From the NCBI GenBank assembly GCA_020249145.1, contig JADCGF010000006.1:97471-161470 (forward strand): 64,000 bases of DNA, written 5' to 3'. Positions 28,942-39,074 of the stretch are shown here, piece by piece. Source of the DNA: Roseomonas sp. (GTDB lineage: Bacteria; Pseudomonadota; Alphaproteobacteria; Acetobacterales; Acetobacteraceae). A model generated the notes under the pieces. It saw only the letters and a program-made list of their open reading frames with translations. It was not told the DNA's origin and ran no database searches. Each line of letters opens with the position of its first letter. Position 1 is the stretch's first letter. Position numbers and translations under genes: made by a program.

Positions 28942-30603
28942 ATGACCCTGGGCAGCTTTCTCGATCGATTGCCGGAAACGCGCCGCCCAGGCTGGTGGCT
29001 TGCGCTGCTCTGCCTATTGCTCTGGCTGCCGGGCTTCTTTTCCATCCCGCCCGGGGATCGCGATGAAAGCCGCTTCGCCCAGGCCAGCCGGCAGATGGTG
29101 GAAACCGGCGATTATGTGCGGATCAAGCTGGGCGAGGTTGAACGCAACAAGAAACCCGTTGGCATCCATTGGGCGCAAGCCGGCACGGTGCATGCGCTGG
29201 AAGCGGTGGGCATCCCGGCGCGTGGGCAGATCTGGGCTTATCGGCTGCCATCGCTGATCGGCGCGCTGCTTGGGGTATTGGCCACCTGCTATCTGGGGCG
29301 TGCCTTGGTGGGGCGACGCGCGGCATTTCTGGCGGCGGTTATGCTCGCCCCCTGCATGGTGCTGGTGGTCGAAACCCATATCGCCAAGACTGACGCGGTG
29401 TTGCTGGCCAGCATCACGGCAGCGATGCTACTGATGGGGCGCGCCTATCTGGCGCCAGCGCAATTCACCACGAAGCAGGCATTGGGCTTTTGGTTGGCGC
29501 TGGGCGCTGGCGTGCTGTTGAAGGGGCCGATTGCGCCCATGGTACCGCTACTGGCTGGCGTGACTTTATTGGTGATGGATCGCCGCGCGCCCTGGTTTGG
29601 CGCGCTCCACCCGCTTTGGGGTGTGCCGCTGATGATCGCCTGCGCCGCGCCCTGGTTCATCGCCATTGGCATCGCAACCGAAGGACGTTTTTTTTCTGAG
29701 GCCATCGGCGATGACATGCTGAGTAAGGTGGGATCGGGCGAGGAAAGCCATTGGGGACCACCCGGTTTCTATACTTTCCTGTTCGGCATCACCGCCTTTC
29801 CCTCTGCTTGGATTGTGCTGCGCGCGCTGCCTGGCGCCTGGGCGGATCGGTTGAAGCCGCAAACACGTTTCCTGTTGGGCTGGGCCGTGCCGGTCTGGCT
29901 ATTGTTTGAAGCGGTGGCAACGAAACTGCCGCATTATGCGCTGCCCGCCTATCCCGCGCTGATGCTGCTGGCGGCGGCCTGGGCGCTTGATCCCTTACGG
30001 CGCCCAACGCCGCGCTGGATTGCGGCGATTGGCTGGTTGGCGCTGGGCGGTGTCGCGCTCGGTCTGCCCATCGCCGCCATGGCCGCCGCCTTCTATGCCG
30101 AAAGGCGCGTGGATGTTTTCGGCCTGATCGGGCTTGGCTTTGGCGTGGCGCTTATCCTGCTGCTGTGGCGCGCGGCAAGCGCTGGGCAATGGGCGCGCGC
30201 CGCGCTGCTTGGCGCCGTGCTCAGCATCCCGGTTTATGCCGCCGTGTTGGAAGGTGTCATTCCGCGCCTCCAATCCGTCTGGGTTTCGCCGCGCTTGGCG
30301 ACAGAGGTGCGCGCCATTGCACCCGGCTTGCGCGACCGGGATTTTGGCGTGGTTGGTTTTCACGAACCTTCGCTGCAATTCGCGCTTGGAGGTGGCATTG
30401 CGCTGCTCCGCGATGGTGCGGCGGCGGCGCAATTCTTGGCGGAAAAACCCGGGCGCGTGGTTGCGGTTGCGCATCGGCAGGAAGCAGCGTTTCGCGCCGC
30501 GGCAGCAGAACGCGGAATTGCGCCGCACGATGCCGGTTCTGTCACGGGGCTCAATTACGTGCGCGGGCGCTGGCTCACGCTGCTGATTTTCAAGGTGGAT
30601 TGA
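28942..30603 (+). CDS. ArnT-like glycosyltransferase (GT39/GT83 family)
   Basis: Polytopic; FSIPPGDRDESRFAQASRQMVETGDYVRIKLGEVERNKKPVGIHWAQA. Confidence 0.9.
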   Translation: MTLGSFLDRLPETRRPGWWLALLCLLLWLPGFFSIPPGDRDESRFAQASRQMVETGDYVRIKLGEVERNKKPVGIHWAQAGTVHALEAVGIPARGQIWAYRLPSLIGALLGVLATCYLGRALVGRRAAFLAAVMLAPCMVLVVETHIAKTDAVLLASITAAMLLMGRAYLAPAQFTTKQALGFWLALGAGVLLKGPIAPMVPLLAGVTLLVMDRRAPWFGALHPLWGVPLMIACAAPWFIAIGIATEGRFFSEAIGDDMLSKVGSGEESHWGPPGFYTFLFGITAFPSAWIVLRALPGAWADRLKPQTRFLLGWAVPVWLLFEAVATKLPHYALPAYPALMLLAAAWALDPLRRPTPRWIAAIGWLALGGVALGLPIAAMAAAFYAERRVDVFGLIGLGFGVALILLLWRAASAGQWARAALLGAVLSIPVYAAVLEGVIPRLQSVWVSPRLATEVRAIAPGLRDRDFGVVGFHEPSLQFALGGGIALLRDGAAAAQFLAEKPGRVVAVAHRQEAAFRAAAAERGIAPHDAGSVTGLNYVRGRWLTLLIFKVD

Positions 30604-31224
30604 ATGTTCGAATGGGTGGCGCGCCAGGTCGCGGAAACCGGGCTACTTGGCGTTTTTGTGCTGATGGTGGCGGAAAACATCTTCCCGCCTATCCCATCCG
30701 AAATCATCATGGCCGCATCTGGCTTCGCCGCCGCACGTGGCGATATTTCACTGATCGGCACCATTATCGTCGCTGTTTTGGGCACGCTGGTGGGCAATGC
30801 CTTCTGGTATGAAATTGGCCGCTGGTTCGGCATGGCACGCATCCGCCCGCTAGTCGCGCGCTACGGCAAATGGTTTGCGATTGAAATCGAGGATATGGAC
30901 CGCGCCGAGCGCACTCTGAAGCGCTGGGGGCCTTTCGCGCTGTGTTTCGGGCGGATGCTGCCTGGCATTCGCACCATCATTTCCATCCCTGCCGGCATGG
31001 TGCTGATTCCGCGCCCGGTCTTTTATGTCTGGACCGCGATTGGTTCAGCGATCTGGCTGAGCTTCCTTGCCGTCGCGGGCTATTGGCTGGAAGACCATTA
31101 TGATCGTGTGCAGCATTGGGTGGAACCGCTCGCCTGGGTGGTGGTGGGCGGGTCCATCGCGGCCTATGCGCTGCATTTGATTTACGCCTTCCGCCGCGCG
31201 CGGCGCCGGAAGGGTCAGGCGTAG
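30604..31224 (+). CDS. DedA family (VTT domain) protein
   Basis: MVAENIFPPIPSEIIMAASGFAAARGDIS...GNAFWYEIGRWFG...RMLPGIRTIISIPAGM. Confidence 0.93.
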   Translation: MFEWVARQVAETGLLGVFVLMVAENIFPPIPSEIIMAASGFAAARGDISLIGTIIVAVLGTLVGNAFWYEIGRWFGMARIRPLVARYGKWFAIEIEDMDRAERTLKRWGPFALCFGRMLPGIRTIISIPAGMVLIPRPVFYVWTAIGSAIWLSFLAVAGYWLEDHYDRVQHWVEPLAWVVVGGSIAAYALHLIYAFRRARRRKGQA

Positions 31225-31823
31225 CGCGCCAGCGCCTGTTCCAGGGAAGCGAAAGCATTGCCAAGCGCGGCATTCATCGCCGCCGCCGCCTGATCCGGGC
31301 GCAAGGCACCGCTGGGCAACGCCGCGCTGCCTGTGCTGATCATTTGCCCCAGCACGCGGGGCGAGCTTTCACGTTCGGAAATCAGCACGAAATTCAATTC
31401 CGCTTCCGCCTGACCCCGCGCGCGATTGGCGACAAGCCGTGTCAATTCGCCTTCCAGCACCAGATCAGGATTGGCGCGGCTGCCGGGTGCGAGAACGGCG
31501 GCGAAAAGCCTGGCATCCATGAGCCATCGGCGCAAAGCCTGTTCCGCGGCTTCCGCAGGTGGCGCGATCCATTCGGCGTAAAAATCAATCTCCTCCGTCC
31601 CATCGGGGCGAATGCTGCGCAGCCCCCGCACATCCAGCGCGGGCGGGGCGCGCAGCGTGCGCAGCAGCAAAAGCCGCCGCCCCCTGCCGCGCCAGCCATC
31701 GCCCTGCCGGCGCGGTTCCAACGCATAGCGCAGCACTTCCTGATAAGGCCGATCCGGCAGGACAGAGCAGGCAGAAGCAAGGAAAGGTGCTGCCAGCAAG
31801 GCGCGGCGATGCAAGGTTTTCAT
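31215..31823 (-). CDS. ABC-type transport auxiliary lipoprotein (PqiC/LptE-like component)
   Basis: MKTLHRRALLAAPFLASACSVLPDRPYQEVLRYAL lipobox; last gene of Mla-like operon; track ORF over-extends to 31940. Confidence 0.8.
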   Translation of the reverse strand: MKTLHRRALLAAPFLASACSVLPDRPYQEVLRYALEPRRQGDGWRGRGRRLLLLRTLRAPPALDVRGLRSIRPDGTEEIDFYAEWIAPPAEAAEQALRRWLMDARLFAAVLAPGSRANPDLVLEGELTRLVANRARGQAEAELNFVLISERESSPRVLGQMISTGSAALPSGALRPDQAAAAMNAALGNAFASLEQALARYA

Positions 31824-31824
31824 G

Positions 31825-32829
31825 TCAGCGGCGTTCCCGATTGGGCGGCGGCGGTGGCGCGCCGAGCAGGGTTTGCGATGGGTTGCGCCTGAGCGCTTCC
31901 GTCGTATCGCGCAAATTGGCGACGGAGGATCGCAAATCACGCATCAGCGGCGACAAATCGGCTTGCAGATCGGAAGTCGTGCCGCGCGCGGTGCGCAGCG
32001 TCTGTTCCAGCGCGGTGACGGCAGCGGGGATACGCACCAAGGCATCGCGCATTTCGCGACTTGCCAGCAATTCCTGCGCACTGCGCCCGGCATCACCCAT
32101 GCTGGCAATGGCGCCGCGCAATTCATTTGCCGTATCCTCAAGCCGCACCTTACGAATCTCGGCGCGGAGTTCGGCCACGGTTTCGCCGGCTTCGCGCAGC
32201 ACGGTCGCCACTTCCCCATCGCTGACCTGCCGGCGCAAATCGCCCATCAGCCCGGCGGCGTTATTGACCAGACCCTCAATATCCAGCTTTTCCAGGCGGC
32301 GCAAAATCTGCTCCGCGGCGCTGGTCACCTGCGTAATGGTTGAAGGCACGGCGGGAATATGCTCATAGCGCGGCTTCCACGGCACCTGCATAGGTGGAAA
32401 GCGCGCGGGGTCAAGAATATCAATTTCCAGATAGGTGACACCCGTAATCCCCTGGGAAGCGATGCGGGTGCGCAACCCGCCCGCGATCATATCATCTAGC
32501 GAGGCGATACGGGACACGCGCGCCCGATCCACGGCGAAGCGTATCACCACCAATTGCATCGCGGCACGATTGGTGCGCGCTTCGGGCACATCATAGATTG
32601 CTGCGGCGAGGGAGATTTCCGTCACGCGCCCAATCTGAACGCCGCGAAAGCGGACCGCCGCCCCGATATCGAGCCCGACGATGGATTCCCCCACATAGGT
32701 TTCAAAATAATCCGATTTGGTGCCGAATTGCCCTGCCGTCAGGTAAACAATGAAGCCAACCGCCAGCGCAATGGCGGAAAGCGCCAGCATGCCGACGCGC
32801 AAGAATAATGTATTGGGCGGTTTTGCCAT
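31825..32829 (-). CDS. MlaD family (MCE) protein
   Basis: N-terminal TM, then YFETYVGESIVGLDIGAAVRFRGVQIGRVTEISL MCE domain; apolar helical C-terminus. Confidence 0.92.
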   Translation of the reverse strand: MAKPPNTLFLRVGMLALSAIALAVGFIVYLTAGQFGTKSDYFETYVGESIVGLDIGAAVRFRGVQIGRVTEISLAAAIYDVPEARTNRAAMQLVVIRFAVDRARVSRIASLDDMIAGGLRTRIASQGITGVTYLEIDILDPARFPPMQVPWKPRYEHIPAVPSTITQVTSAAEQILRRLEKLDIEGLVNNAAGLMGDLRRQVSDGEVATVLREAGETVAELRAEIRKVRLEDTANELRGAIASMGDAGRSAQELLASREMRDALVRIPAAVTALEQTLRTARGTTSDLQADLSPLMRDLRSSVANLRDTTEALRRNPSQTLLGAPPPPPNRERR

Positions 32830-32830
32830 G

Positions 32831-33583
32831 TCAGGCAGCCTCTCGGCGGAAGAAGGAGCGCACGGTGGGGTGCGTGCCGGTATCGCGCAATTCGCGCGGC
32901 TTGCCCGTTGCGATCATGCCTTGCGCTTCCTTATCCAGCATGATGCAGCGATCCCCAATGGCCAGAATGGATTGCAGTTCATGGGTTACTACCACAAAGG
33001 TGGTGCCGGTGCTGCGCGCAATATCCAGGATCAGCTTGTCCAATCCCGCTGAGGTGATGGGGTCAAGCCCGGCCGAAGGCTCATCCAAAATCAGCAAGGG
33101 CGGGTCAAGCGCCATGGCGCGTGCAATGCCCGCGCGCTTGGCCATGCCGCCGGAAATCTCGGCCGGGAGCAAGCCTGCCGCATCGCCAAGCCCAACCAGG
33201 CCAAGCTTGGCGCGCGCCAAAGCCTCCCGCGCCGGTCGCGGCAAATCCGTGTGTTCTTCCAAGGGCAGTTCCACATTCTCGGAAAGCGTCATATTGCCGA
33301 AAAGTGCGCCGGATTGCCACATCACACCTATTCTTTGCAGCAACCCAAGCCGGCCTTCCGCATCCGCTTCCGCCAGATCAACACCCAGGATTTCAGCGCG
33401 ACCCGCAGCGATGGGCACAATGCCGATCAGCGCCTTGAGCAAGGTGGATTTGCCGCAGCCCGAACCGCCCAGAATGATGAAGACCTCACCACGCTTCACC
33501 TCAAAACTGACGTCCTTGAAAATGGTGCGCGGGCCGAAGCTGACGGCCAAATTCTCGACTCTGATGACGGTATCGTCGTTCAT
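32831..33583 (-). CDS. ABC transporter ATP-binding protein, Mla type
   Basis: Walker A GGSGCGKSTLL, LPAEISGGMAKRAGIARAMALDPPLLILDEPSAGLDP. Confidence 0.94.
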   Translation of the reverse strand: MNDDTVIRVENLAVSFGPRTIFKDVSFEVKRGEVFIILGGSGCGKSTLLKALIGIVPIAAGRAEILGVDLAEADAEGRLGLLQRIGVMWQSGALFGNMTLSENVELPLEEHTDLPRPAREALARAKLGLVGLGDAAGLLPAEISGGMAKRAGIARAMALDPPLLILDEPSAGLDPITSAGLDKLILDIARSTGTTFVVVTHELQSILAIGDRCIMLDKEAQGMIATGKPRELRDTGTHPTVRSFFRREAA

Positions 33584-34674
33584 ATGCCAAGCCTGAAGAA
33601 TAAAATGGCGAAAACGCCATCCATGGCAACAATGGCGACAATGCCGCCCACCACGGCCGCCGTTGCGGCATCACCCACCGCGCGCGGGCCGAAGCCGGCG
33701 GAAAGCCCAGCGCGGCAGCCAATGGCCGCGATCACCAGGCCGAAGCAGGCGGATTTGAACAGGCCGCCCATCAGATCGCCAAGGCTCAGCCATTGCTGCA
33801 ATTGGTTTGAAACCGCGCTCCAGGGAAAGCCGAGGCTCTGCATCACCACCGTCATGCCGGCAAGCCCAGCGAGGTTCATCACCAAGGTCAGCGCGGGCAT
33901 CACCAAAATCCCCGCCAGGATACGCGGAATCACCAGCATCACCATGGGATCGATGCCCATGATGCGCAAAGCATTCACTTCCTCATTCACGGTCATGGTG
34001 CCGAGTTCGGCGGCAAAGGCTGAACCCGTGCGCCCAGCCAGCACAACGCCGGCTAGCAGCGGCCCCAATTCGCGCAGCAGCGAAATACCAACCAAATTTG
34101 GCACGAAAATCTCCGCCCCGAAACGTTTCAGCGGGATGGAGGATTGATAAGCCAGGATCAGCCCAATCAGAAAACCCAGCAGCAGCGTGAGCGGAAAGGC
34201 GCGCAGCCCAATCTCATCCAAATGGCGCAGGAATTCAGCGCCGCGAAACATGCGCGGGCGGAACATGACACGGAAGGCAGCGACCAAAGCTTCTCCGGCA
34301 AAGGCAATGCCGGAAAGTGCCGCCTGGATGCTGCCATAAACCCTACCGCCAAAGGCCGTGATGGGCGCGAAATCGCGCGGCGCTTCGGCGGGCAGCGGGG
34401 CCGCCTTCAGCGCGGCGCGGTTGCGCTCCAAAACCGCGAGCACATCGGGCGAGCCACCCTGCACCGCCACCGCATCGCCCGCGCGCAACACCAGAATGGC
34501 GCCGGCGCTATCCATGACGTCCACGGCCGAAAGATCAACCGCGTTGGGTTTTTCGGCTACGGCGCGCGTCATCTCGGGCCAAAGCGCCGCCGCGCCTGCG
34601 GCATCCAGCGTGCCGGAAAAAATCAGCACCTTGCCTTGCGGCGTGGCCTGGGATGAGAGGACGGCCTTGGTCAT
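33580..34674 (-). CDS. MlaE family ABC transporter permease with N-terminal STAS-like domain
   Basis: STAS-like segment VDLSAVDVMDSAGAILVLRAG plus MlaE motifs LAELGTMTVNEEVNALRIMGIDPMVMLVIPRILA. Confidence 0.92.
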   Translation of the reverse strand: MTKAVLSSQATPQGKVLIFSGTLDAAGAAALWPEMTRAVAEKPNAVDLSAVDVMDSAGAILVLRAGDAVAVQGGSPDVLAVLERNRAALKAAPLPAEAPRDFAPITAFGGRVYGSIQAALSGIAFAGEALVAAFRVMFRPRMFRGAEFLRHLDEIGLRAFPLTLLLGFLIGLILAYQSSIPLKRFGAEIFVPNLVGISLLRELGPLLAGVVLAGRTGSAFAAELGTMTVNEEVNALRIMGIDPMVMLVIPRILAGILVMPALTLVMNLAGLAGMTVVMQSLGFPWSAVSNQLQQWLSLGDLMGGLFKSACFGLVIAAIGCRAGLSAGFGPRAVGDAATAAVVGGIVAIVAMDGVFAILFFRLGI

Positions 34675-34733
34675 GTCACTTGCTACCAAGCACAGCTTTG
34701 CGAGGTTTTCGCAAGCGTTTCAAGGCGTGACCA

Positions 34734-35468
34734 TCAGCGCCAGAGCGCATGGATCAACACAGCGGCGGCGACCGAGACATTCAGGCTTTCAACAGCCCCA
34801 GAACCTGGCAGCGTCACGCGCGCCGCGCAGGCGGCGATGCTCCCCTGCGCCAGGCCCTTTTCTTCATTGCCGAGCACCACGGCAAAGGGGCGCCCGCGCG
34901 GCGTGGCTTCCGGCGCCACACCATCCCGCGCCACGGCGGCCAGGCTCAGCATACGGGGCGCAAGCGCGCGTAGCAAAGCGGGCAGATCGGGCGCCTGAAA
35001 AACGGCCAGTGCTTCCAACCCGCCCTCAGCGGTGCGCAAGGCAGCATCGGAAAGCCGTGCCTGGCGTTGGTCGCCCGATATCACCAGCGCCTTGCAGCCG
35101 AAAAACGCGGCGGATCGCGCAATGGCGCCTAGATTATGCGGATTGCCGATGCCATCGAGTATGGGCAGCACGGGTGCGGCCCAAAGCAGCGGCGGCAGGT
35201 TGGCTACATCCAACAAGGTCACACCGCGCGGGCGCGCCACCGCCACCATGCCACCATGATGCACGGTGCCAGCGATGCGCTGCAATTCCTCGGGCGGGAC
35301 TTCACGATAAGGCAAGCGCCGCTTCGCTAGCGCCGCGCATAACGGGCCCGCTTCCTGCCGGCGCATAGGTGTGTAGAAAAACCGCATCACATCGCTGGGC
35401 CGATGCGCGAAAAGCGCGGCGACCGCGGCGGGGCCGCAATGCAGGTCCGGTTCCTGGGCTTTGCTCAT
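34734..35468 (-). CDS. SpoU (TrmH/RlmB-like) RNA 2'-O-methyltransferase
   Basis: VLPILDGIGNPHNLGAIARSAAFFG; FAVVLGNEEKGLAQ; LPGSGAVESLNVSVAAAVLIHAL. Confidence 0.92.
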   Translation of the reverse strand: MSKAQEPDLHCGPAAVAALFAHRPSDVMRFFYTPMRRQEAGPLCAALAKRRLPYREVPPEELQRIAGTVHHGGMVAVARPRGVTLLDVANLPPLLWAAPVLPILDGIGNPHNLGAIARSAAFFGCKALVISGDQRQARLSDAALRTAEGGLEALAVFQAPDLPALLRALAPRMLSLAAVARDGVAPEATPRGRPFAVVLGNEEKGLAQGSIAACAARVTLPGSGAVESLNVSVAAAVLIHALWR

Positions 35469-36466
35469 GGCGCGGCTAAGGCCTTGATCTTTTCCAGTAG
35501 GGCGTCGGGGATTTCCAGCCCATCGGCGACGGCACGCGCGTTTTGCGCATCGCGCTTGGCGCCGGGCAGGCGCACCCCTTGATCGGCCAGCATGGCGGCG
35601 ATCAGGGTTTCAATGCGTGCACCAAACCCATCCGCGCCGGCAAGCGCGCCCGGGTCTATCACCAACAGCGCCTGGCCCAAGCGCGGGCGATTGCCTTCAT
35701 CCTGGAAGAAGCTATCGGCTTCAAAGCCGAAAGCAGCACCTGTCAGCGCCACGCAGAGCAATTCAACAATCAGCGCAAGCAAGGCGCCCTTGGTGCCGCC
35801 CATGGCGAGCATGGCGCCCGATAGCGCAGCCTTGGCATCGGTAGTGGGGCGGCCTTCGGCATCCACGGCCCAGCCTTCCGGAATGGGGCGGCCTTCCTTG
35901 GCGGCAGCCATGATCTTGCCACGCGCTACCTCAGACAGCGCCATATCAATCACCAAGGGTGGCGCGGCGCGGCGCGGAAAGGCGGCGGCAATGGGGTTGG
36001 TGCCCATCAGGGGCCGGCGCCCGCCCGGCACCGGCATGGCAGCCGGCGAATTGGTGAAGGCCAGCGCCACCAGCCCCTGTTCGGCCAACCGCCTCACCGG
36101 CAGGCCCATGGCACCGGAATGGTGGCTGTTGGTGATGCCGACAAAGGCAATGCCATGCCCGCGCGCGCGCCAGGCCGCTTCCTGTTCCGCCAAGGCAAGC
36201 GCGGGGTAAGCCAGCCCATGCCCGGCATCAATCAGCGCAGCACCGCCGCGTTCATTGATGATGCGGGGTGTGGCCTTCCCATCCGCGCGACCATTGCGGA
36301 GAAACGCCGCATATTGCGCCACGCGCGATAGCCCGTGCCCCGCCTGCCCCGCCGCTTCGGCAGCAATCAGCGCGGCGGCGGTGCGCTTGGCCATGTTAGC
36401 CCCTGCGCCAGACGCCGCGAGCGCCGCCGTGACAAGTTGTTCAGCCTCAATCAGGGAAATCCGCAT
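35465..36466 (-). CDS. Ldh family (malate/L-lactate dehydrogenase) oxidoreductase
   Basis: GHGLSRVAQYAAFLRNG; VGITNSHHSGAMGLPVRRLAEQGLVALAFTNSPAAMPVPGG. Confidence 0.9.
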   Translation of the reverse strand: MRISLIEAEQLVTAALAASGAGANMAKRTAAALIAAEAAGQAGHGLSRVAQYAAFLRNGRADGKATPRIINERGGAALIDAGHGLAYPALALAEQEAAWRARGHGIAFVGITNSHHSGAMGLPVRRLAEQGLVALAFTNSPAAMPVPGGRRPLMGTNPIAAAFPRRAAPPLVIDMALSEVARGKIMAAAKEGRPIPEGWAVDAEGRPTTDAKAALSGAMLAMGGTKGALLALIVELLCVALTGAAFGFEADSFFQDEGNRPRLGQALLVIDPGALAGADGFGARIETLIAAMLADQGVRLPGAKRDAQNARAVADGLEIPDALLEKIKALAAP

Positions 36467-37440
36467 CAATCCGCTTTCAGGTTCGCTTCCCGCACCAGCC
36501 TGGCCCAGCGGTCAGTCTCGGCGCTGATATAAGCCGCACTCCGCGCCCTGTCCCAGGCTTCCACCGTAAAGCCGCCGTCGCGCGCGCGGCGGGAGACTTC
36601 GGGGTCGCGGATCGCGGCCAGGGTATCGGTTTCAAGCTTGGCCAGGATGGGCGCCGGCACCGCCGCATTCGTCATCATCGCGGTCCAATTGGTCATTTCA
36701 AGCTCGGGCGATCCCGCTTCGCGCACGGTGGGCACATCCGGCACCAGGGGATGGCGGGCGGCGGAGGTTATGGCAAGGGGCCTGAGCCGCCCGCCCTGAA
36801 TCTGCGCAATGCATTCCGGCAGGTTGGAGACCATGAAATCAAGATTTCCCGCAGCGAGGTCCGTGACCGAAGGTGCGCCGCCGCGATAGGGCACATGGGT
36901 AATGCGATCCCCCGCGCCGGAAACGCGCCGCACCAATTCCAGCCCCAGATGCGGCGGCGATCCAGTGCCTGAGGAGCCGGCGTTCAAATTACGTTCCCGC
37001 GCTTGTGTCAGCAGATCAGCTAGGCTGCGCGCTGGGTTGCGTTCCGCATTCACCACCACAACAAGCGGCAGCGACCCAAGGACGGAAATCGCCGTGAAAT
37101 CCTGGCGGAAATTGAAGGGCGCATTGGGAAACAGCGAGGCATTCACCGTATGAGTCATGGTGATGGCGAGTAGTGTATAGCCATCCGCTGGGCTTTTCGC
37201 CGCGGCATCGGCACCGATCAGCGCATTGCCGCCGGCGCGGTTTTCAATGATCACCGGCCTGCCCCAAATGTCTGACAGCTTCTGGCCCACCAGCCGCGCC
37301 ATGATGTCGGTCAGGCCACCCGGCGGGAAGGGGACGATGTAGCGCACGGCGCGATCCGGGAAGCTTGCTTGGGCTTGTGCGCGGCCAATCAGCGCGGCGG
37401 TGGGCAGTGCGGATAGCAGCAGGCGACGGGTTGGGCGCAT
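36466..37440 (-). CDS. Bug-family tripartite tricarboxylate transporter substrate-binding protein
   Basis: FPDRAVRYIVPFPPGGLTDIMARLVGQKLSDIWGRPVIIENRAGGNALIGADAAAKSPADGYT. Confidence 0.93.
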   Translation of the reverse strand: MRPTRRLLLSALPTAALIGRAQAQASFPDRAVRYIVPFPPGGLTDIMARLVGQKLSDIWGRPVIIENRAGGNALIGADAAAKSPADGYTLLAITMTHTVNASLFPNAPFNFRQDFTAISVLGSLPLVVVVNAERNPARSLADLLTQARERNLNAGSSGTGSPPHLGLELVRRVSGAGDRITHVPYRGGAPSVTDLAAGNLDFMVSNLPECIAQIQGGRLRPLAITSAARHPLVPDVPTVREAGSPELEMTNWTAMMTNAAVPAPILAKLETDTLAAIRDPEVSRRARDGGFTVEAWDRARSAAYISAETDRWARLVREANLKAD

Positions 37441-37522
37441 CGGGTCCTCCTTGGCGTTGGGGTTCTTGTCGCCAAGCGTAGCCCAGGGCGCGCCGCTGCC
37501 CTATAGTTTTCTCATTGCAAGC

Positions 37523-38719
37523 ATGACCCTGGGGATAGGCTGCGTGACACCTGTCGAGAAAATCCGCGAATGGCATGAAGAACTCACCGCCTGGCGGCGC
37601 GATTTCCACGCCCATCCTGAACTGGGATTCGAAGAAGTGCGGACCAGCGCACTGGTGGCCGAGCGCCTCGCTTCCTGGGGGATTGAGGTGCATCGCGGCA
37701 TTGGCAAGACGGGCGTGGTGGGTGTGCTGCGGAACGGGAACGGCCAAGGCCGGCTTGGGATTCGTGCCGATATGGATGCGCTGCCCATGCCGGAAGCCAA
37801 TGGCTTCGCGCATAAATCCGGCATTGAAGGCAAGATGCATGGCTGCGGGCATGATGGGCATACCACCATGCTGCTCGCGACGGCGCGTTATCTGGCGGAG
37901 ACGCGCAATTTCGACGGCACGGTGCATTTCATTTTCCAGCCAGCGGAAGAAGGCCGCGGCGGCGCGCAAGCCATGCTGGAAGATGGGCTATTTGATCGCT
38001 TCCCCTGCGATACCGTCTATGGGCTGCATAACCGGCCAGGGTTGCCGGTTGGGCAATTCGCCATTCGCCCAGGGCCCATCATGGCCGGTGCGATATTTTT
38101 CGACATCCTGATCCAGGGCAAGGGCGGCCATGGCGCTCGGCCGGAACAGACGATTGATCCCGTGGTGGTGGGCGCACAGATCGTGACCGCCTTGCAGACC
38201 GTGGTCGCGCGCAATGTGCCCGCGCTGGATAGCGCCGTGCTAAGCGTGACGGGCTTCAATGCCGGGCAGGCCTATAACGTTATCCCTGACCAAGTGACGC
38301 TGAAGGGCACAGTACGCGCCTTCAAGGTAGAAATGATGCGCCTGGTGGAAGAGCGCATGCGCGCCGTGGTGACTGGCACCGCCGCCGCCTTTGGTGCGAG
38401 TGCTGAGATCACCTTCAAGGAAATCGCCGCCCCCACCATCAATGCGCCTGATGAAGCAACCGCGCTTGGTGATGCCGCCGCATCATTGGTGGGAGAAGCG
38501 GCGGTGGAGCGCAATCGCACGCCGATCATGGGGAGTGAGGATTTCGCCTATATGCTGCTGCAACGCCCGGGCGCCTACATCCATGTCGGCAATGGCACCG
38601 GTGATGCGGGCGGCTGCGATGTGCATAACCCGCATTATGATTTCAACGACGCAGCCATCCCTTATGGCGGCGGCGTGATGGCCGCGCTTGTGGAACAGAA
38701 GCTGCCGCGCGTGAAGTGA
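37523..38719 (+). CDS. M20 family amidohydrolase (hippurate hydrolase-like)
   Basis: WRRDFHAHPELGFEEVRTSALVAERLASWGIEVHRGIGKTGVVGVL; KMHGCGHDGHTTMLLATARYLAE; IMGSEDFAYML; track ORF begins at 37400. Confidence 0.92.
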   Translation: MTLGIGCVTPVEKIREWHEELTAWRRDFHAHPELGFEEVRTSALVAERLASWGIEVHRGIGKTGVVGVLRNGNGQGRLGIRADMDALPMPEANGFAHKSGIEGKMHGCGHDGHTTMLLATARYLAETRNFDGTVHFIFQPAEEGRGGAQAMLEDGLFDRFPCDTVYGLHNRPGLPVGQFAIRPGPIMAGAIFFDILIQGKGGHGARPEQTIDPVVVGAQIVTALQTVVARNVPALDSAVLSVTGFNAGQAYNVIPDQVTLKGTVRAFKVEMMRLVEERMRAVVTGTAAAFGASAEITFKEIAAPTINAPDEATALGDAAASLVGEAAVERNRTPIMGSEDFAYMLLQRPGAYIHVGNGTGDAGGCDVHNPHYDFNDAAIPYGGGVMAALVEQKLPRVK

Positions 38720-38732
38720 TAAGTGGTGCTGG

Positions 38733-39000
38733 TTAATGCACCAGCGCCACACCCATTCCATGCTGGAAAATCGCCGCCGCTGCCAGCGCGTAATCCGGTG
38801 CCGCGCCAATCTGCGTGCCATCGGCGGCGTGGATCGCGACCGAGCGCTGATTATTCACCATCACCGGGCGCAGATAGGCGATGCGGTTCGTGCCGTAGCG
38901 CGCCCAATCCAGCGATGAAAGCTGGCGCAAATCCGGCTCCGTCAGGATGATGTCCTGTTCGGTTTCGGTTTCGGTGTCGAATTCTTCCTGGTCACTCATG
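38733..39000 (-). CDS. DUF1150 family protein
   Basis: MSDQEEFDTETETEQDIILTEPDLRQLSSLDWARYGTNRIAYLRPV; next to hsp20, as in many alphaproteobacteria. Confidence 0.85.
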
Positions 39001-39074
39001 GTCTTGTCCTTTGCGTGTCCTAATGGCCCACGCTGCAATGCCGTCCTGAATCAGGCCCGGCGGGGATGGGGCAT

